From Chaenocephalus aceratus (lineage: Eukaryota > Chordata > Actinopteri > Perciformes > Channichthyidae): a DNA stretch of 64,000 bases. The stretch covers positions 14,199,928-14,263,927 of the forward strand of contig CM043788.1 in assembly GCA_023974075.1 (NCBI GenBank), written 5' to 3'. The number at the start of each line of letters is the position of its first letter. Position 1 is the first letter of the stretch. Shown in pieces: positions 1-11,800 of this stretch. A model generated the notes under the pieces. The model saw nothing but the letters and a program-made list of their open reading frames with translations, made no database searches and was not told where the DNA came from. The position numbers and the translations under genes are program-made.

Positions 1-49
1 TAGTTTTGCTGATATAGGCTTAGTTTGTCGGGGGACATCTTACTTCTTC

Positions 50-582
50 CTTCTCTCTGTCTATACCTGTGTACTCTCATGTTCCGATTAACCCAGCTTC
101 CCCAAATTTCTTTCTTTTTGGTGTCTATATTCGCTGGAATCCGGAGTCATGGATGATCCTGCGGTCCTGTGTCCTGCATTGCGAGCCCTGGATCTTGAGT
201 CGTGGCTGTGGTCCTGGATCATCGGTCCTGGATGGATATCCTCGTAGATTCATCTTCCTATTATACACACATGCATTTCCAAACATTTGGACTACCTATG
301 TTGCAAATGTATTATCTTTTCAATTTACACACGGCATCTATTGCACGTCTGTCCGTCCTGGGAGAGGGATCCCTCCTCTGTTGCTCTCCCTGAGGTTTCT
401 CCCATTTTTCCCTTTAAAACTGTGGGTTTTCTCCGGAAGTTTTTCCTTGTACGATGTGAGGGTCTAAGGACAGAGGGTGTCGTATTGTCATACTGATATT
501 TTGTACAAACTGTGAAGTCCACTGAGACAAATGTAACATTTGTGATATTGGGCTATATAAATAAACATTGATTGATTGATTG
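50..582 (+). repeat. 3' end of a dispersed non-LTR retroposon (family R1)
   Basis: The stretch matches, in reverse, 2161-2690, so it is a dispersed repeat. It ends in a box reading TTGTGATATTGGGCTATATA, then AATAAA and a (TTGA)n tail at about 565-582, which is the kind of 3' end left by target-primed reverse transcription. The same tail occurs at 16818-16945. Open frames here are broken and not convincing as protein. The tail abuts the gypsy pol fragment at 583, so the retroposon probably inserted into the gypsy element. The exact LINE or SINE clade is not recognised. Confidence 0.7.
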
Positions 583-1546
583 ATAGTTCCTGCTTCGAGG
601 GAAGACGTCGCTCGTGGGGGACATGGACCGCGGTTGAAGGCGGCTAATGGCGGCCCCATTCGCACGTACGGCGTGAGGCCTATGTGTTTGTGTATCGGAG
701 GACAGCGGTTCAACTGGGATTTTGTGACGGCAGACATTTCTTTTCCCCTCCTCGGGGCAGACTTTTTATGTGCTCACGGACTCCTGGTGGACATTGCAGC
801 TCCCCTGCCAGCGAAGGTTGAGGCTGTTGAGGCTGTTGAGGCTGTTGAGGCTGTTGAGGCTGTTGAGGCTGTTGAGGCTGTTGAGGCTGTTGAGGCTGTT
901 GCGGCGTTTCCTCGCCCACTCACAGCCCGGTCGCTCCGTGAGTTCCTGGGGATGGTGACTTTCTACCACCGTTTCATCGCCCGGGCCGCCCACATTATAC
1001 GGCTGCTGTATGAGGCTTTGAAGGGCACAACCCCCATCCAGGCGATCGACTGGACGGCGGAAGCTGAGTCTGCTTTTACGGAGGTCAAGACCGCGTTGGC
1101 TCAGGCGGCTCTGTTGGCGCACCCATCATCCACGGCTCCCATCTCCATTACCACAGACGTAGTAGACGCTCGCCTTTTTTCAGCCGTCAGCTGACGCCCA
1201 GGGAACGCAGGTACAGCGCTTTTGACCGAGAGCTCCTTGGACTCTGGCTGGCCGTGCGCCACGTTTTATGCTGGAAGGTCATGAGTTTACGGCGTTTGTC
1301 GACCACAAACCGCTCACGTTCGCCATATCAAAAGTGGCTGAGCCTTGGTCTGCACGTCAGCAGCGGCAGCTGTCTTACATCTCAGAGTTCACCACAGACA
1401 TTAAACACATGGCTGGCAAATTGAACCTGGTCGCAGATTATCTCTCCAGGGTCGTCATCGGGGCCGTCCAGTTGGGCCTGGATTATACCCGCATGGCGAC
1501 GGACCAGGTAGTCAGGACTACCACTTGTAGATTTATTACCCGGTAA
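583..1546 (+). pseudogene. Ty3/gypsy pol remnant: protease C-end, RT deleted, then RNase H
   Basis: The translation from 583 gives the end of the retropepsin/linker domain (LLGADFLCAHGL near residues 57-68 of the 580 frame). It then passes into a 9-bp repeat and resumes at the RT thumb/RNase H boundary (LREFLGMVTFYHRF). Fingers, palm and the catalytic YxDD are missing, so a large internal deletion has removed most of RT. RNase H continues after a frameshift near 1190, with FVDHKPLTFA and the end signature LNLVADYLSR. It is non-functional. The matching integrase and LTR lie at 18381-19581 on the same strand, which suggests one gypsy copy later split by other insertions. That link is inference. 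Confidence 0.8.
816..901 (+). repeat. 9-bp tandem repeat (GTTGAGGCT), about 9 copies
   Basis: Nine to ten perfect copies of a 9-mer keep the gypsy frame open as Val-Glu-Ala repeats. They sit exactly where the reverse transcriptase domain should begin, so the minisatellite marks the join of the internal deletion. Confidence 0.95.
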
Positions 1547-2160
1547 ACAGCCCTCTTGTTCCTTGGAATCCTTGTAGCTGCTAACTAGCTGTGAGTTAGC
1601 ATACCCTTTTTCATTATTTTGCAACACTGGTAAAGTGGTGTCATTCCCACGACATAGTCCATTCACTTCCACGTTAACTTCCAACCGTTGCATTTTCATT
1701 TCCAACACAGCCATCTTCTGTATACGTTTGTGGATGTCATCTGTAGAGAACGGAGGCATTTTGCTACCAACTAGCTTAAGCTAAATAGCATGCAGTAGCC
1801 TACCAGGCTTTAGCTGTTGCTAGGCCACGCTACTGTAAGACTGAGGTCGTCGTAAAAATGTTGAAATATGGCTGAAACCCTCCGTCTATTTATGAAGATG
1901 AACTGTCCCAGTGATAAGTTAATGTCCAGGAGCCGCTGCTCGAAGTTTTCAGAGAATAAGAATAGGAAAATCAGCATAAAAAGTAAGCAGAGGCAAGAGC
2001 AAGCAGAAAAGCGTCTGCACTGTAAGAAAGATAAGCTCTTTAGCACATTTATAAACGATTTTTGGTCGAGCCAAAGTGCTGTACATAAAATAAAAATAGC
2101 CTACAGTAGAGACACTTTACAGCAAATACAATAGCACAGATTGTTCAGAATATCAGTATG
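1541..2160 (-). other. Unassigned repeat-derived sequence with a short coiled-coil-like frame
   Basis: On the minus strand, 1759-1530 reads as a short frame that begins MPPFSTDDIHKRIQKM and is rich in Leu, Met and Lys at heptad-like spacing. It resembles the start of a LINE ORF1 but stops at the gypsy border. 2040-2160 in reverse matches 53870-53980, a second retroposon 3' end with a chain reading GTAAAGTGTCTCTACTGTAG. The rest (1810-2040) was not recognised and no intact gene is seen. Confidence 0.4.
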
Positions 2161-2690
2161 AAAAAAATGACACCCTCTATCCTTAGACCCTCACATCGTA
2201 CAAGGAAAAACTTCCAGAGAAAACCCACAGTTTAAGGGGGAAAAATGGGAGAAACCTCAGGGAGAGCAACAGAGGAGGGATCCCTCTCCCAGGACGGACA
2301 GACATGCAATAGATGCCGTGTGTAAATCGAAGAGATAATACATTTTACAGCATATAGACCGAATGTTAGGAAATGCATGTGTCTGTAATAAGAAGATGAA
2401 TCCACGAGGATGTCAGCTACAATCCTGAGGAAGCCATCAGGGAAGCAGCATGACGAGACCCAAGGCAGGACCGCAGAGACAGGTTCAGCCACGACCCGAA
2501 GTCCACGACTTAATCCAGAACTCAGGATAGAGGATCCAAGACACAGGACTACAGCAAGAGGATCAGCCTCGACTCCGGTTCCCGGCGTAGATATAGATAC
2601 AAAACAAGAAAAAAGATTTGGCTGGGTTAATCGGAACAAGAGAATACACAGACACAGACAGAGAGGGAAAAGGTCATTGGATAAAAGTTA
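2161..2690 (-). repeat. Second copy of retroposon R1, inverted
   Basis: This is the reverse complement of about 50-500 with scattered changes, including the block around GGGAGAGGGATCCCTCCTCT. Together with the first copy it forms a widely spaced inverted pair. The plus- and minus-strand open frames are fragments only. Confidence 0.7.
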
Positions 2691-3120
2691 TTCTTGATAA
2701 CCCTCTAGAAAGATCTCATGAACTTCCCCACTCAATCTATCAAGACCCGAGCAGTTATATTATATATAGATAAGAAACAGAGATAGGGAGCACAACAACC
2801 TATCTCTTCGTGAGATGCACTCCCCCACTTATCTAAGCGACTCTGTACCCCGTTACCCTCTACAAGGCCATAGACCAGCAGAGGAAAAATGGGGGGTGTG
2901 TAAGGTAAGGATTTTTAAGAATAAACCGCAAGGGTCTAAAGGGAAAAAACATGAAATATAAGGTACAATATTTTAAGTAATCCTATCTACTATTCCTATT
3001 TTGAATAATGTATAAACTATTTTAAAAATACTATGAAATCCTATGTTATGTTATAAATATTAAAATAAAGAACTAAATGAATAAATAAATAAATGAATAA
3101 ATAGATATTTAAACAAAAGC
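2691..3120. other. AT-rich sequence, nothing recognised
   Basis: No gene, terminal repeat or target duplication was found. It holds an (AATA)n-like stretch at 3060-3110. A purine run near 2880-2898 followed by TGTGTAAGG looks a little like a polypurine tract with an LTR start, but nothing supports that further. Confidence 0.4.
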
Positions 3121-3262
3121 CAAAGAGAAAAAGTGAGTTTTAAGTGTTGATTTAAAAACCCCCAGGGTCTGGGCCGACCTCACATGGAGGGGCAAGATAT
3201 TCCAGAGCCTAGGGCCAGCCGCTGTGAAAGCTCGATTCCCTCAGGTTTTAAGCCTGGTCTTA

Positions 3263-3872
3263 AGGCCCTGACACACCAACCCGATTTTGGGAGTCAGAGG
3301 CCGTCAGAGGCTGTCGGGCATTCGCGGCGCCGTAGTCAGGTTGGTGTGTCCCGCACCGTCGACCGTGACACGCCTTATTTGGACTGCCAGACCCGATGCA
3401 TGGCCGATTCAACATGCATCGGGTCTGGCAGTCGGACCAAATAATCACTCTGATTGGCTGTTCAGCTAGCAAATCAGTGCATGAGAAGCAAAGCGGAAGT
3501 GAGGGACGTAAACAAACGATTTAAGAAGGCACACACAGACTGCTATTCATTTTCATCTCATCATGGCGATCTGGAATGATGCAAACGAAGACCTGCTCAT
3601 CACCTTGATCCAGGAGAGGCCAGCTCTGTATGATATTACGGAGAAAAGATACTCTTCTTCTCTCTGTCTTCCGGTTGTTGCCTCTTTTGAATGACGAATA
3701 CACACTACCTACCGCCGCCTGCTGGTAAGGAGAGTTATTGCCACTCACGCACTGAAGTCGGTGCGGTGTGTTCCCGTGCGACACATGGCCAAAACGCAGG
3801 AGAACACGGCCAGGCAACAGCCGACTTCAGCGTCGGCTAGTCCTCTGGTGACTGCTTGGTGTGTCAGGGCCT
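3263..3872 (+). mobile_element. PIF/Harbinger-type MITE with a MADF-like ORF start
   Basis: The terminal inverted repeats are AGGCCCTGACACACCAA and its complement, flanked by a TTA direct repeat (3260-3262 and 3873-3875), the usual Harbinger target. The element is 610 bp. Inside, 3563-3694 is a 43-codon frame whose first part reads EDLLITLIQERPALYD. That resembles the start of a MADF (Myb/SANT-like) domain, as found in the accessory protein of Harbinger elements. The frame then stops, so this is a deletion derivative and not an active element. It interrupts the 3' part of the L2 LINE. Confidence 0.8.
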
Positions 3873-3910
3873 TTAGGCACTATCAACAACAGCTGATCAG
3901 CCGACCTTAA

Positions 3911-5990
3911 AGAGCCTGTGACACGAGTTTCCCCCTTCATCCAAACCCATCAATTTGAGTAAATATTGTCCCCTTGAAAACCGTTACTGAACTGATTTTG
4001 GATATTTGTACTTTGATAACCATTAATCTGCCCCTCAATGTTGACAATTTTCTGGATCTTCTCGGGGATTCTTCAAGTCCCGCCAAATGATGGGTGACGT
4101 CATTGCGGGCACAGCGCTCCAGCTGCACCATTCAGGATCCCAGTTTCTGCATGTAAACGCACGATGGTGCACACAGCAGCAAGCTCAGACAGCGATGACA
4201 GTTTAATTTTGAACGTATCTGAGAGCTCATATGAGGCTGAAGGATCAGTTTATGTTGCATCTGTTAGAAGTTTAGGAATGAGGTGCGTCAATATGGGCGA
4301 TCATATGGTCATGTAGCCAGTGGTGGAATGGGACTAAAAATCATCCCGGGACTCTCGACCGGCCCACTTCGGTACCGCTAGTAAATTGTCAACGGGGGGA
4401 GTGGGGGATGTCAGGGGCGGCGGGTGCTGTAGTTAGTAAATGTAAATATGTAAATATTGTGTCACTGCATCCTGGTAAAATACAAATATAAAGTATAATG
4501 TCTGTGTCTTTGACATTAGCGCTGCTAGCCACCTGTGCCCTGTACTACGAAGCCAGTTCAACATACCCTGGATATGTTTGAGTAACAAACAAACTAACAA
4601 CAACAAACTAACAAACGTGATCTCGCTAAGCGGTCCTACGACGCTGGTTATCAACTCGGTAAATCAAGCCAGGGTTTCTCTCTCCAGCTGAGAGCGCGTT
4701 CACGTCTAAGACACGAGTGGATCTGACTTTAATTACATTTGTCTCGAGTGTTTCGTCAACATAATGTGTTGCTTAAAATAATACTTCTGCATACAGTATG
4801 TGACACTGTAAGTGTTGCACGGCCAGATACGGCTCGAGAAGCTGACTCAGATAAGAAAATATATTATAATTATGATAATATGATCGATGATCTGATTGAT
4901 GATGTAATATGAATGATAAGTGCGACACGTCGGCGTCTTCTCTGCATACGGCAGTTTAAACTGTATTTCCTTTATCCTGTAATATGACTTGAGAGATTTA
5001 AACTCCGCACACTGAGTTGATCTCTTTTCTATAGACGCCGGAGGCGGGCAGCGTCAGGTAAAACAAGTTATTTAGCCTTCCCAAACCTGAGCCTCACTCG
5101 CCGCCTATGGGGGATGTGCTAGTGACTTATCCGACCGGCCCACTTCGGTACCGGCCCATCGGGATTCGTCCCGATGGCCAGTCCGCCACTGCACCCAGCC
5201 CACGTAAACTGTCAACGGGGGGAGCCTCGCTGCGGGGAAACGGTGGACCTAGTGTCCCGATCGGAGTGGGAATAATAATAAAAATCCGTGCATTTTATCC
5301 ATTAATTTCCCCAACATTGTGGTAAAAAAACCACACGTTTAATCCATGTTGTTGGTGTACTACAACTACAAAAAGCATCGGTTTGTTTTCTCATCAGGAA
5401 ATGCAGACCGGCTCAAACAAACGATTTTTAATCATCATCCTCACGATCATTTAATGTATCATATGTTCGCCGAATTGACATGAAAGCACTAATAAATGTA
5501 GTTTCATCCACTTGAGTTTACAACTACAAAAATAATCGATTTGTTTTTATATCACATCCGACGGGAGGAAATTCAGTAGCTCTCACTACCTTTTTTTAAT
5601 CCTAATGTAATCATCATCTTCACCACGATCATTTATGTTTATGTTCGCCGAATTGACATGAAAGCACTGACAAATATGAATATACTGTAGTCAACTTCAT
5701 TAAAACGTTATTAACGTGCCTAATCTCAGTAATTCACCATTTCTACGCATGACAACACACTTTGTCCGTGTTTGGCTCTCTCTCCGCACAGTGAAGCGTT
5801 CCCGCATTGACGTCACTTCCGGCTTCCCCCAAAACTTCAAAATGAGTCGAAGGAATTTCCCCGCGATGTTCGAAATTATTGATATTTAACGGAACGGTAT
5901 CGCTTTTTCTTTTTTAAACTGACGGTTCGAGATTACTAGTAGCCCAATATTTCATTGCACAACAGTTGTTGGGATGCTGTCACAGGCTCT
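3911..5990. mobile_element. TTAA-target DNA transposon, non-autonomous (Kolobok-like)
   Basis: The ends read AGAGCCTGTGACA and its reverse complement, flanked on both sides by TTAA (3907-3910 and 5991-5994). Deleting the unit restores contiguous L2 LINE sequence. The TTAA target with an A/G-rich start fits Kolobok better than piggyBac, but no transposase is present to decide. The interior is AT-rich with no convincing gene. It has two related segments sharing GTTCGCCGAATTGACATGAA (near 5466 and 5646) and it contains a hAT-like unit at 4318-5191. Confidence 0.75.
4318..5191. mobile_element. hAT-like non-autonomous element nested in the TTAA element
   Basis: The left end CAGTGGTGGAATGGGAC and the right end (reverse complement CAGTGGCGGACTGGCC) form imperfect terminal repeats typical of a fish hAT family. 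The flanking octamers are CATGTAGC and CACCCAGC, only 5 of 8 identical, so the target duplication is decayed or the boundary is slightly off. A block GACCGGCCCACTTCGGTACC occurs near both ends in the same direction. No coding capacity was seen. Confidence 0.55.
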
Positions 5991-6153
5991 TTAAGGCTCT
6001 GCCTGGGGTGTAGCGATGGAGGAGTTCGGCTATATAGGCAGGAGCCAGCCCATTTAGGGCTTTAAAACAAATAAAAGGAGTTTAAAATCTATTCTGAACC
6101 GAACTGGAAGCCAGTGCAGTGAGGCCAGAATTGGGGTGATATGGTCGCACATT

Positions 6154-6313
6154 TTATGGCCAGTGAGAAGACGTGCAGCTGGACTGAACTAGCTGGAGGC
6201 GTCTAATTGAAGCCTGATCCATACCCACATACAGAGCGTTGCAGTAATCCAGTCTCGAGGTAACAAAGGCGTTAATAACCCTTTCTAGGTCTTTAAAAGA
6301 TAAAAACGACTTG
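6154..6313 (-). pseudogene. L2 LINE RT C-terminal fragment (also duplicated at 6675-6848)
   Basis: The minus-strand frame reads FLSFKDLERVINAFVTSRLD followed by YCNALYVGMDQASI, the conserved stretch after the RT palm and thumb in L2-type LINEs. It continues directly from the LINE RT broken at 15888, because both sides of hAT-1 carry GTCTTAGC. The second copy at 6675-6848 lies within the local duplication. Confidence 0.8.
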
Positions 6314-6503
6314 GTCTTAGCCAGAGTTGGGTGTAACGCGTTACACCCAACTACAAAGTAACGCGTTACTGTATATAATATTACTTTTGTCGGTAACGGA
6401 GTAGTGTAACGCATTACTTTTATAATTCAGTAATCACACTACAGTTACTAACATTGTCCCGACACGCGTTACTTCGTTACTTTTATAAAATAATCACACT
6501 CAC

Positions 6504-6674
6504 GTAAATGTAACAAAGTTCGTGACTCCACCACGCAATGCAGTGTTAAGGAGTCGTGGTGGAGTCACGCATTCTGGTGAGATCAGGTTGGTTTTGGTGA
6601 ACAGGAGACACAAAAAGCAAAAGGAAACTGAACGTGTTTTTATTGTTTTAATGGCTTATCAAGACACTCACACT
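6504..6674 (-). other. Inverted copy of the element-A left terminus and its hAT-2 flank
   Basis: About 161 bases match the reverse complement of 7923-8083. They include the A terminus (GGTGAGATCAGGTTG), its flanking octamer, and hAT-2 sequence beyond. About 12 bases of (CACT)-like filler close the right join. It is not a free insertion because it carries flank from the donor site. Confidence 0.85.
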
Positions 6675-8591
6675 CATTTTATGGCCAGTGAGAAGACGTG
6701 CAGCTGCATTCTGAACTAGCTGGAGGCGTCTAATTGAAGCCTGATCCATACCCACATACAGAGCGTTGCAGTAATCCAGTCTTGAGGTAACAAAGGCGTT
6801 AATAACCCTTTCTAGGTCTTTAAAAGATAAAAACGACTTGGTCTTAGCCAGAGTTGGGTGTAACGCATTACACCCAACTACAAAGTAACGCGTTACTGTA
6901 ATAATATTACTTTTGTCGGTAACGGAGTAGTGTAACGCATTACTTTTATAATTCAGTAATCACACTACAGTTACTAACATTGTCCCGACACGCGTTACTT
7001 CGTTACTTTTATAAAATAATCACACTCACTGACAGACAAAAGGGGTTTCCGCCGCAGGTTTATATACATGTAGGCAGGGTTGGGTTGTAACGGAATACAT
7101 GTAACGGCGTTACGTAATCAGAATACAAAAATCAAGTAACTGTATTCAGCTCGCGTTACATTTGAAAAACGAGTAATCTGATTACAGTTACTTTCGTAAA
7201 CCTGAAGTGAATACATTTTGGATTACTTATTGGAATTATTGGTGGAAAGATTTCCTCTCAACATTTAATATTCATCACAGTCCACAAAACCTATTACCGC
7301 CGCAGATGGACCAAAAAAGCGTTTGAAAAAAAATCGCGGGTCCGCTCGCTCAGTGAAACAATAACAACGAAACATGGAGGAACAAAAGTCTGCATTTAAA
7401 TCGCGTGCATTTAAATAGGTGTGTGTAGTTAAAACACATCAGCCTGCGGTCGCTCTTTAGCCTTACTAATGATTATTTCTGAAGGTATACACAGTGAAGG
7501 CGGTGCGTGAAAGGCGGTGCATGAAAGGCGGTGCGTGAAAGGCGGTGCGCGGCGTGCTCGTCTTCTCAGAGGCTGAGTTAACCCTCCTGCTGCCTCCTGG
7601 TGCTGCAGAGATGTCATGAAGTGAAGGAGGTTTTCCTTCTATAAAACAGCTGTGGGCAGCAGATACTGTGAAAGTCACGGACATGAATTCATAGATCAAG
7701 GCAGACTGGTGCACACTCTCCGGTTTTGCCAATCCGGTGCTTGAACAAATATAGCTCTACACCCCTGGCCGAAATGTCCTTAAAATGAAGTCAGAGTTAG
7801 ACATTTTAATTCATGTCCTGGCAGGAGAGAAGGCGACGTTCTAAGCCGTGTCCCTCACTCCTCACATCCCAAGCTGCATCCCCAAAGAGTTTATTATGTT
7901 GTTACATCGTTTCAGATGTGCTCTTGATAAGCCATTAAAACAATAAAAACACGTTCAGTTTCCTTTTGCTTTTTGTGTCTCCTGTTCACCAAAACCAACC
8001 TGATCTCACCAGAATGCGTGACTCCACCACGACTCCTTAACACCGCATTGCGTGGTGGAATCACGAACTTTGTTACATTTACGTGTCGGCACCACGCAAA
8101 CAACCCCAATGTAAAGTGAATGAGGCTCCTTTGTCGTGGTGCACACACGCATTTCTACCACATCCTGCAGTGAGCTTTTATTCTATAAAACGTTTTTAAA
8201 ATCTACACCCGGAAGTAAGTATACTCTTTACTGTCGATTGATTTTACAGTGTATCTGCACTACTCATCAACTTAAAATCACCAGATTATCCTTGTTGATT
8301 ACAACAACATTGATTGGTTTAAATTGTGTACAATGCTTTTGTAATTTTCCCCTTCGATTCGGAGAAACAAACATTTGTTCAGTTTAGGATGGCCGAAACA
8401 CTACACTACCCAGAATCCTCAGCTATCGTTTGGGACTACACCATGTGCTTTGCTTGACAAACCCCGTGGTTTGTCCTCAAGCTCTGTGATTGGATGTTGG
8501 ATGTTGAAGTTTACGCTGAGTGACAAACAGCATTTGAAATGGAATGAAACCCATCGGCACACTATTCAAAACAGGAATCGAACGTCTCCTA

Positions 8592-8627
8592 CCCCCCCCC
8601 CCCCCCCCCCCCCTTACCCCCCCCCCC
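8592..8627 (+). repeat. Poly-C tract inside element A
   Basis: Two runs of C separated by TTA. The same position in B (34841-34856) and in C (11738-11758) is a G-rich run on the opposite strand, so a homopolymer is ancestral to the family. Confidence 0.9.
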
Positions 8628-8892
8628 TTAGGTCACAGGCTCCTCCAACAGTGCAACACAATAAAACAGATACACAGAAAAAATTGTGCAAGTCAATACA
8701 AAAAGAAAAATAGTAAAAAAGTGAAATAGTGCAATAAGAGTCTATACAAGTGATTGGAATATATGATATATTCGACAAATCATTTCTAAGTAGCAGCCAG
8801 ATTAATGCTATGGATGTTATTTCAAAGTTCAGGTGTTTAATAGTCTTATGGCCTGTGGGATGAAACTGTCCCTGAGTATGATGGTTTTAGTC

Positions 8893-11800
8893 CGGATGTA
8901 AGATAAGATAAGATAAGATGGTACTTTATTGATCCCAATTTGGGACATTGTTTTTGTTGCAACAGCATAAAAGACAAGGCATTTTACAATAAAACAAAAC
9001 CACAAATAAACAAGAATAGAAAGAAAAGAAAAGAAAATAGAAAATATATGTGTTGAAATAGAAAACATACATGTAGATATTATATATGCAAATATACATA
9101 TTCAAAAATATATGACTATGGAATATGGAATATCAAATATTGAACAGATTATATATGTGTACAATGTACAGCGAGGTTGTATTAGAGAAACTATGGAGCA
9201 GAGAGTTCTCTTCCAGCCAGAGGTGATTTATTGGACAGAGTTATTGCAGTGGGCAGGAATGTGTTCCTGTATCAGTCCTTGTGACAGCGGAGCTGCAGCA
9301 GTCTGTTGGAGAAGGAGCTCCGTTGTCTGTCCAGCTGCAGGTGGAGAGGATGGGTGGGTTATCCATCACGGACAACAGCCTGTTCAGTGTCCTCCTCTCC
9401 ACCACAGCTTCAAAGGGGTCCAGCTTGATGCCGATGACAGACCCAGCTTTCCTGATCACTTTATTGATCCTGCTGGTGTCACCGGCTCTTATGTTGCCCA
9501 TCCAGCCAACACATCCTCACTCCCAGGTCGGCCTATGTTGACGTTATGTCAAGTCCCCTGCCGGCTTTTTCCAACGCAAGGGGGGGGGCCTTAGCGTCCA
9601 TTTTCAACGCAAGGGGGGGGGCCTTAGCGTCCATTTTCAGCTTTCCGGGATGTCCATGTGCTTCTATGGACGCTCATGGAAGCACGGCATTCGTTTGTGT
9701 CGACTGCCCTTAAAGGCAATGTGAGCGTCCATTCTCATTGGATAGCGGAGAATTGTACACCCGGAAGTAAATATTCCCCTTACTGACGATTGATTTTACA
9801 GTGATATCTGCACTACTCATCGACTAAAAAACACCAGATTATCCTTGTTAATTACACAACATTGATTGGTTTAAATTGTGTGCAATGCTTTTGTATTTTT
9901 CCCCTTCGATTCGGAGAAACAAATCTTTTTTCGGAGTAAAGGATGGCAGAAGACACTACACTACCCAGAATCCCCAGCTATCATTTCTCCCTGCAGAAAA
10001 AGAAAACATGGCCGAACTTCGTTTTATTCTGGGTGTAAAATGCCTATTTTAAAGTTAGTTTGGCCATTAAAATGCGTTTTGATGTCATTTGATGCGAGAA
10101 ATATGAGTTGTTATTTCAGATTATGTGTGCAGTGGATGTACATGATCTTTAGTTTGCTAGTTATTACGAAGAAATTGCGTCCAACGTTTTCATTGTTACC
10201 AAGGTGGTTGCTAGGGACGCTGCTATCGATATTATTTCTGTTATGTTGTGTAACTGTTTAATGGTGTTATCTTTATTGCTACCCCCTTCCCCGTCAATGT
10301 ATAGTGTTGGTCCACAGCGCAAACATATTAGTTTAACAAAATCCGCATCTAAAGACACGTTATTTCCCCCTGTGCAATTCCAGTCTCACATCTCACAGCA
10401 CATCGTCATTAACAAATACCGGAAACAGACCGAAAACATTTTTAAAAAATAAAATAATACCTTATTCCGAGTGTGCTTGCTTTTCTCTTTGAAAGTCATC
10501 ACATAACGGCATTGTAATACACGGTTCGGCTGCATTAAATATTACATATCTGCCGTAGTTCTGTATTTATAGCCCTGATGAGAAGACAAACATGAGGAAC
10601 TGAAAACGTGACGTGGATCATAAATATATCAGCCATTAAACAACATCTTACATTTCTTTTCACACAATACGTCTCCTTGCAGTATCAACACTAATTCGGC
10701 TCACTTTTATATTTGATCCAATTGGTAGATAGGCTGTATTTACACCATAAAGGTGCACAGATGATATAAAGAGACACCTGGTGGTTAAAGCATGTTATTG
10801 AATTTCATTATTTTTATTATTAGATATTAATAGGATCCCTATAAAGTATTTCATTACTCGTTATTCTCTACTAATAGTTAATTAAAGACTGTATATAATG
10901 ACTATTTTGCACATCCCGTTCAAGATTTCAAGATGTTCTAAGGTTTATTGACATATCATATATAGGCCTACACAACTATGCACTGAATGAAAAACTTGGG
11001 TCGCAGGTTCCTCAACAGTGCATTACAAGACATCTATCAATATGTGTGCATACCTCCAGCAATGTTAACTATGTTGAAGCACTTATTTTAACTGATATTA
11101 TACATAATGTATTATACTCTTATGATGTATGCAGATATTTCATCTCCGGCCTTGTCAGGTATTGAACAATCAATAAATAAAGAACACAGAATTGTTAAAT
11201 ATAAAACACAGAATTTGTGTGATTATACTAAATGATTTTCAAATAAACACCACTGCATATTTAACTGTTACACATGCTGATGTAACGCAAATGTTCCAAC
11301 TTGGGATCAATAAAGTATATCTTATCTTAAGCTGATCGATGGCTACTGCCATATTTGCAAAATGTGCCTCTGAACCTTGACAAGTGCATGTTTCAGGCTT
11401 ATCAATTAATGTAATGTAATGTAATCAATTAACAACAGGAGGGGTCACAAACATAAATCCAGCTGTTAAATAAAGCTCTTCTGACCTTAGCTGGCGTGTG
11501 GGATATATATTAATACTGCCCATTATGGGCACCAGCAATTTTCACCCATTTATTAATTATATGTTTTAAATGTGAGTGTTTCCTGTCCCCTAAACCTCCA
11601 GGGATGTACACAGTTTAATACTGGCAACTTCTTATTATGGGAAATACGAAAACGTCTTTTAAAACTACAACTCCCAGTAGAGACGTGCCATAGAGAACAT
11701 GTTGCGAAACAGAATAGCCAGCATGTGTAGTTCTGGGGACGGGGTGGGGGAGGGGGGGACGCGGTGGACCCGTTCAAATCCAGTTTTGAACAGTCTGCCG

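Larger units (their letters stand above)
6150..7029. repeat. Direct duplication of a LINE/hAT-1 border (354 and 355 bp) around an inverted filler
   Basis: 6150-6503 and 6675-7029 are nearly identical. Each holds the same piece of L2 RT, the GTCTTAGC target and the left end of hAT-1. Between them, 6504-6674 is mostly an inverted copy of 7923-8083. The duplication spans an insertion border, so it arose after hAT-1 inserted. Confidence 0.9.

Noticed and set aside
2870..2910. Purine run followed by TGTGTAAGG as a polypurine tract and LTR
   Set aside because: No second LTR, primer site or pol sequence is linked to it.
10164..10452. Open frames in the interior of element C as a transposase
   Set aside because: Under 90 residues, no DDE or zinc-finger pattern, and the homologous part of B has no such frame.
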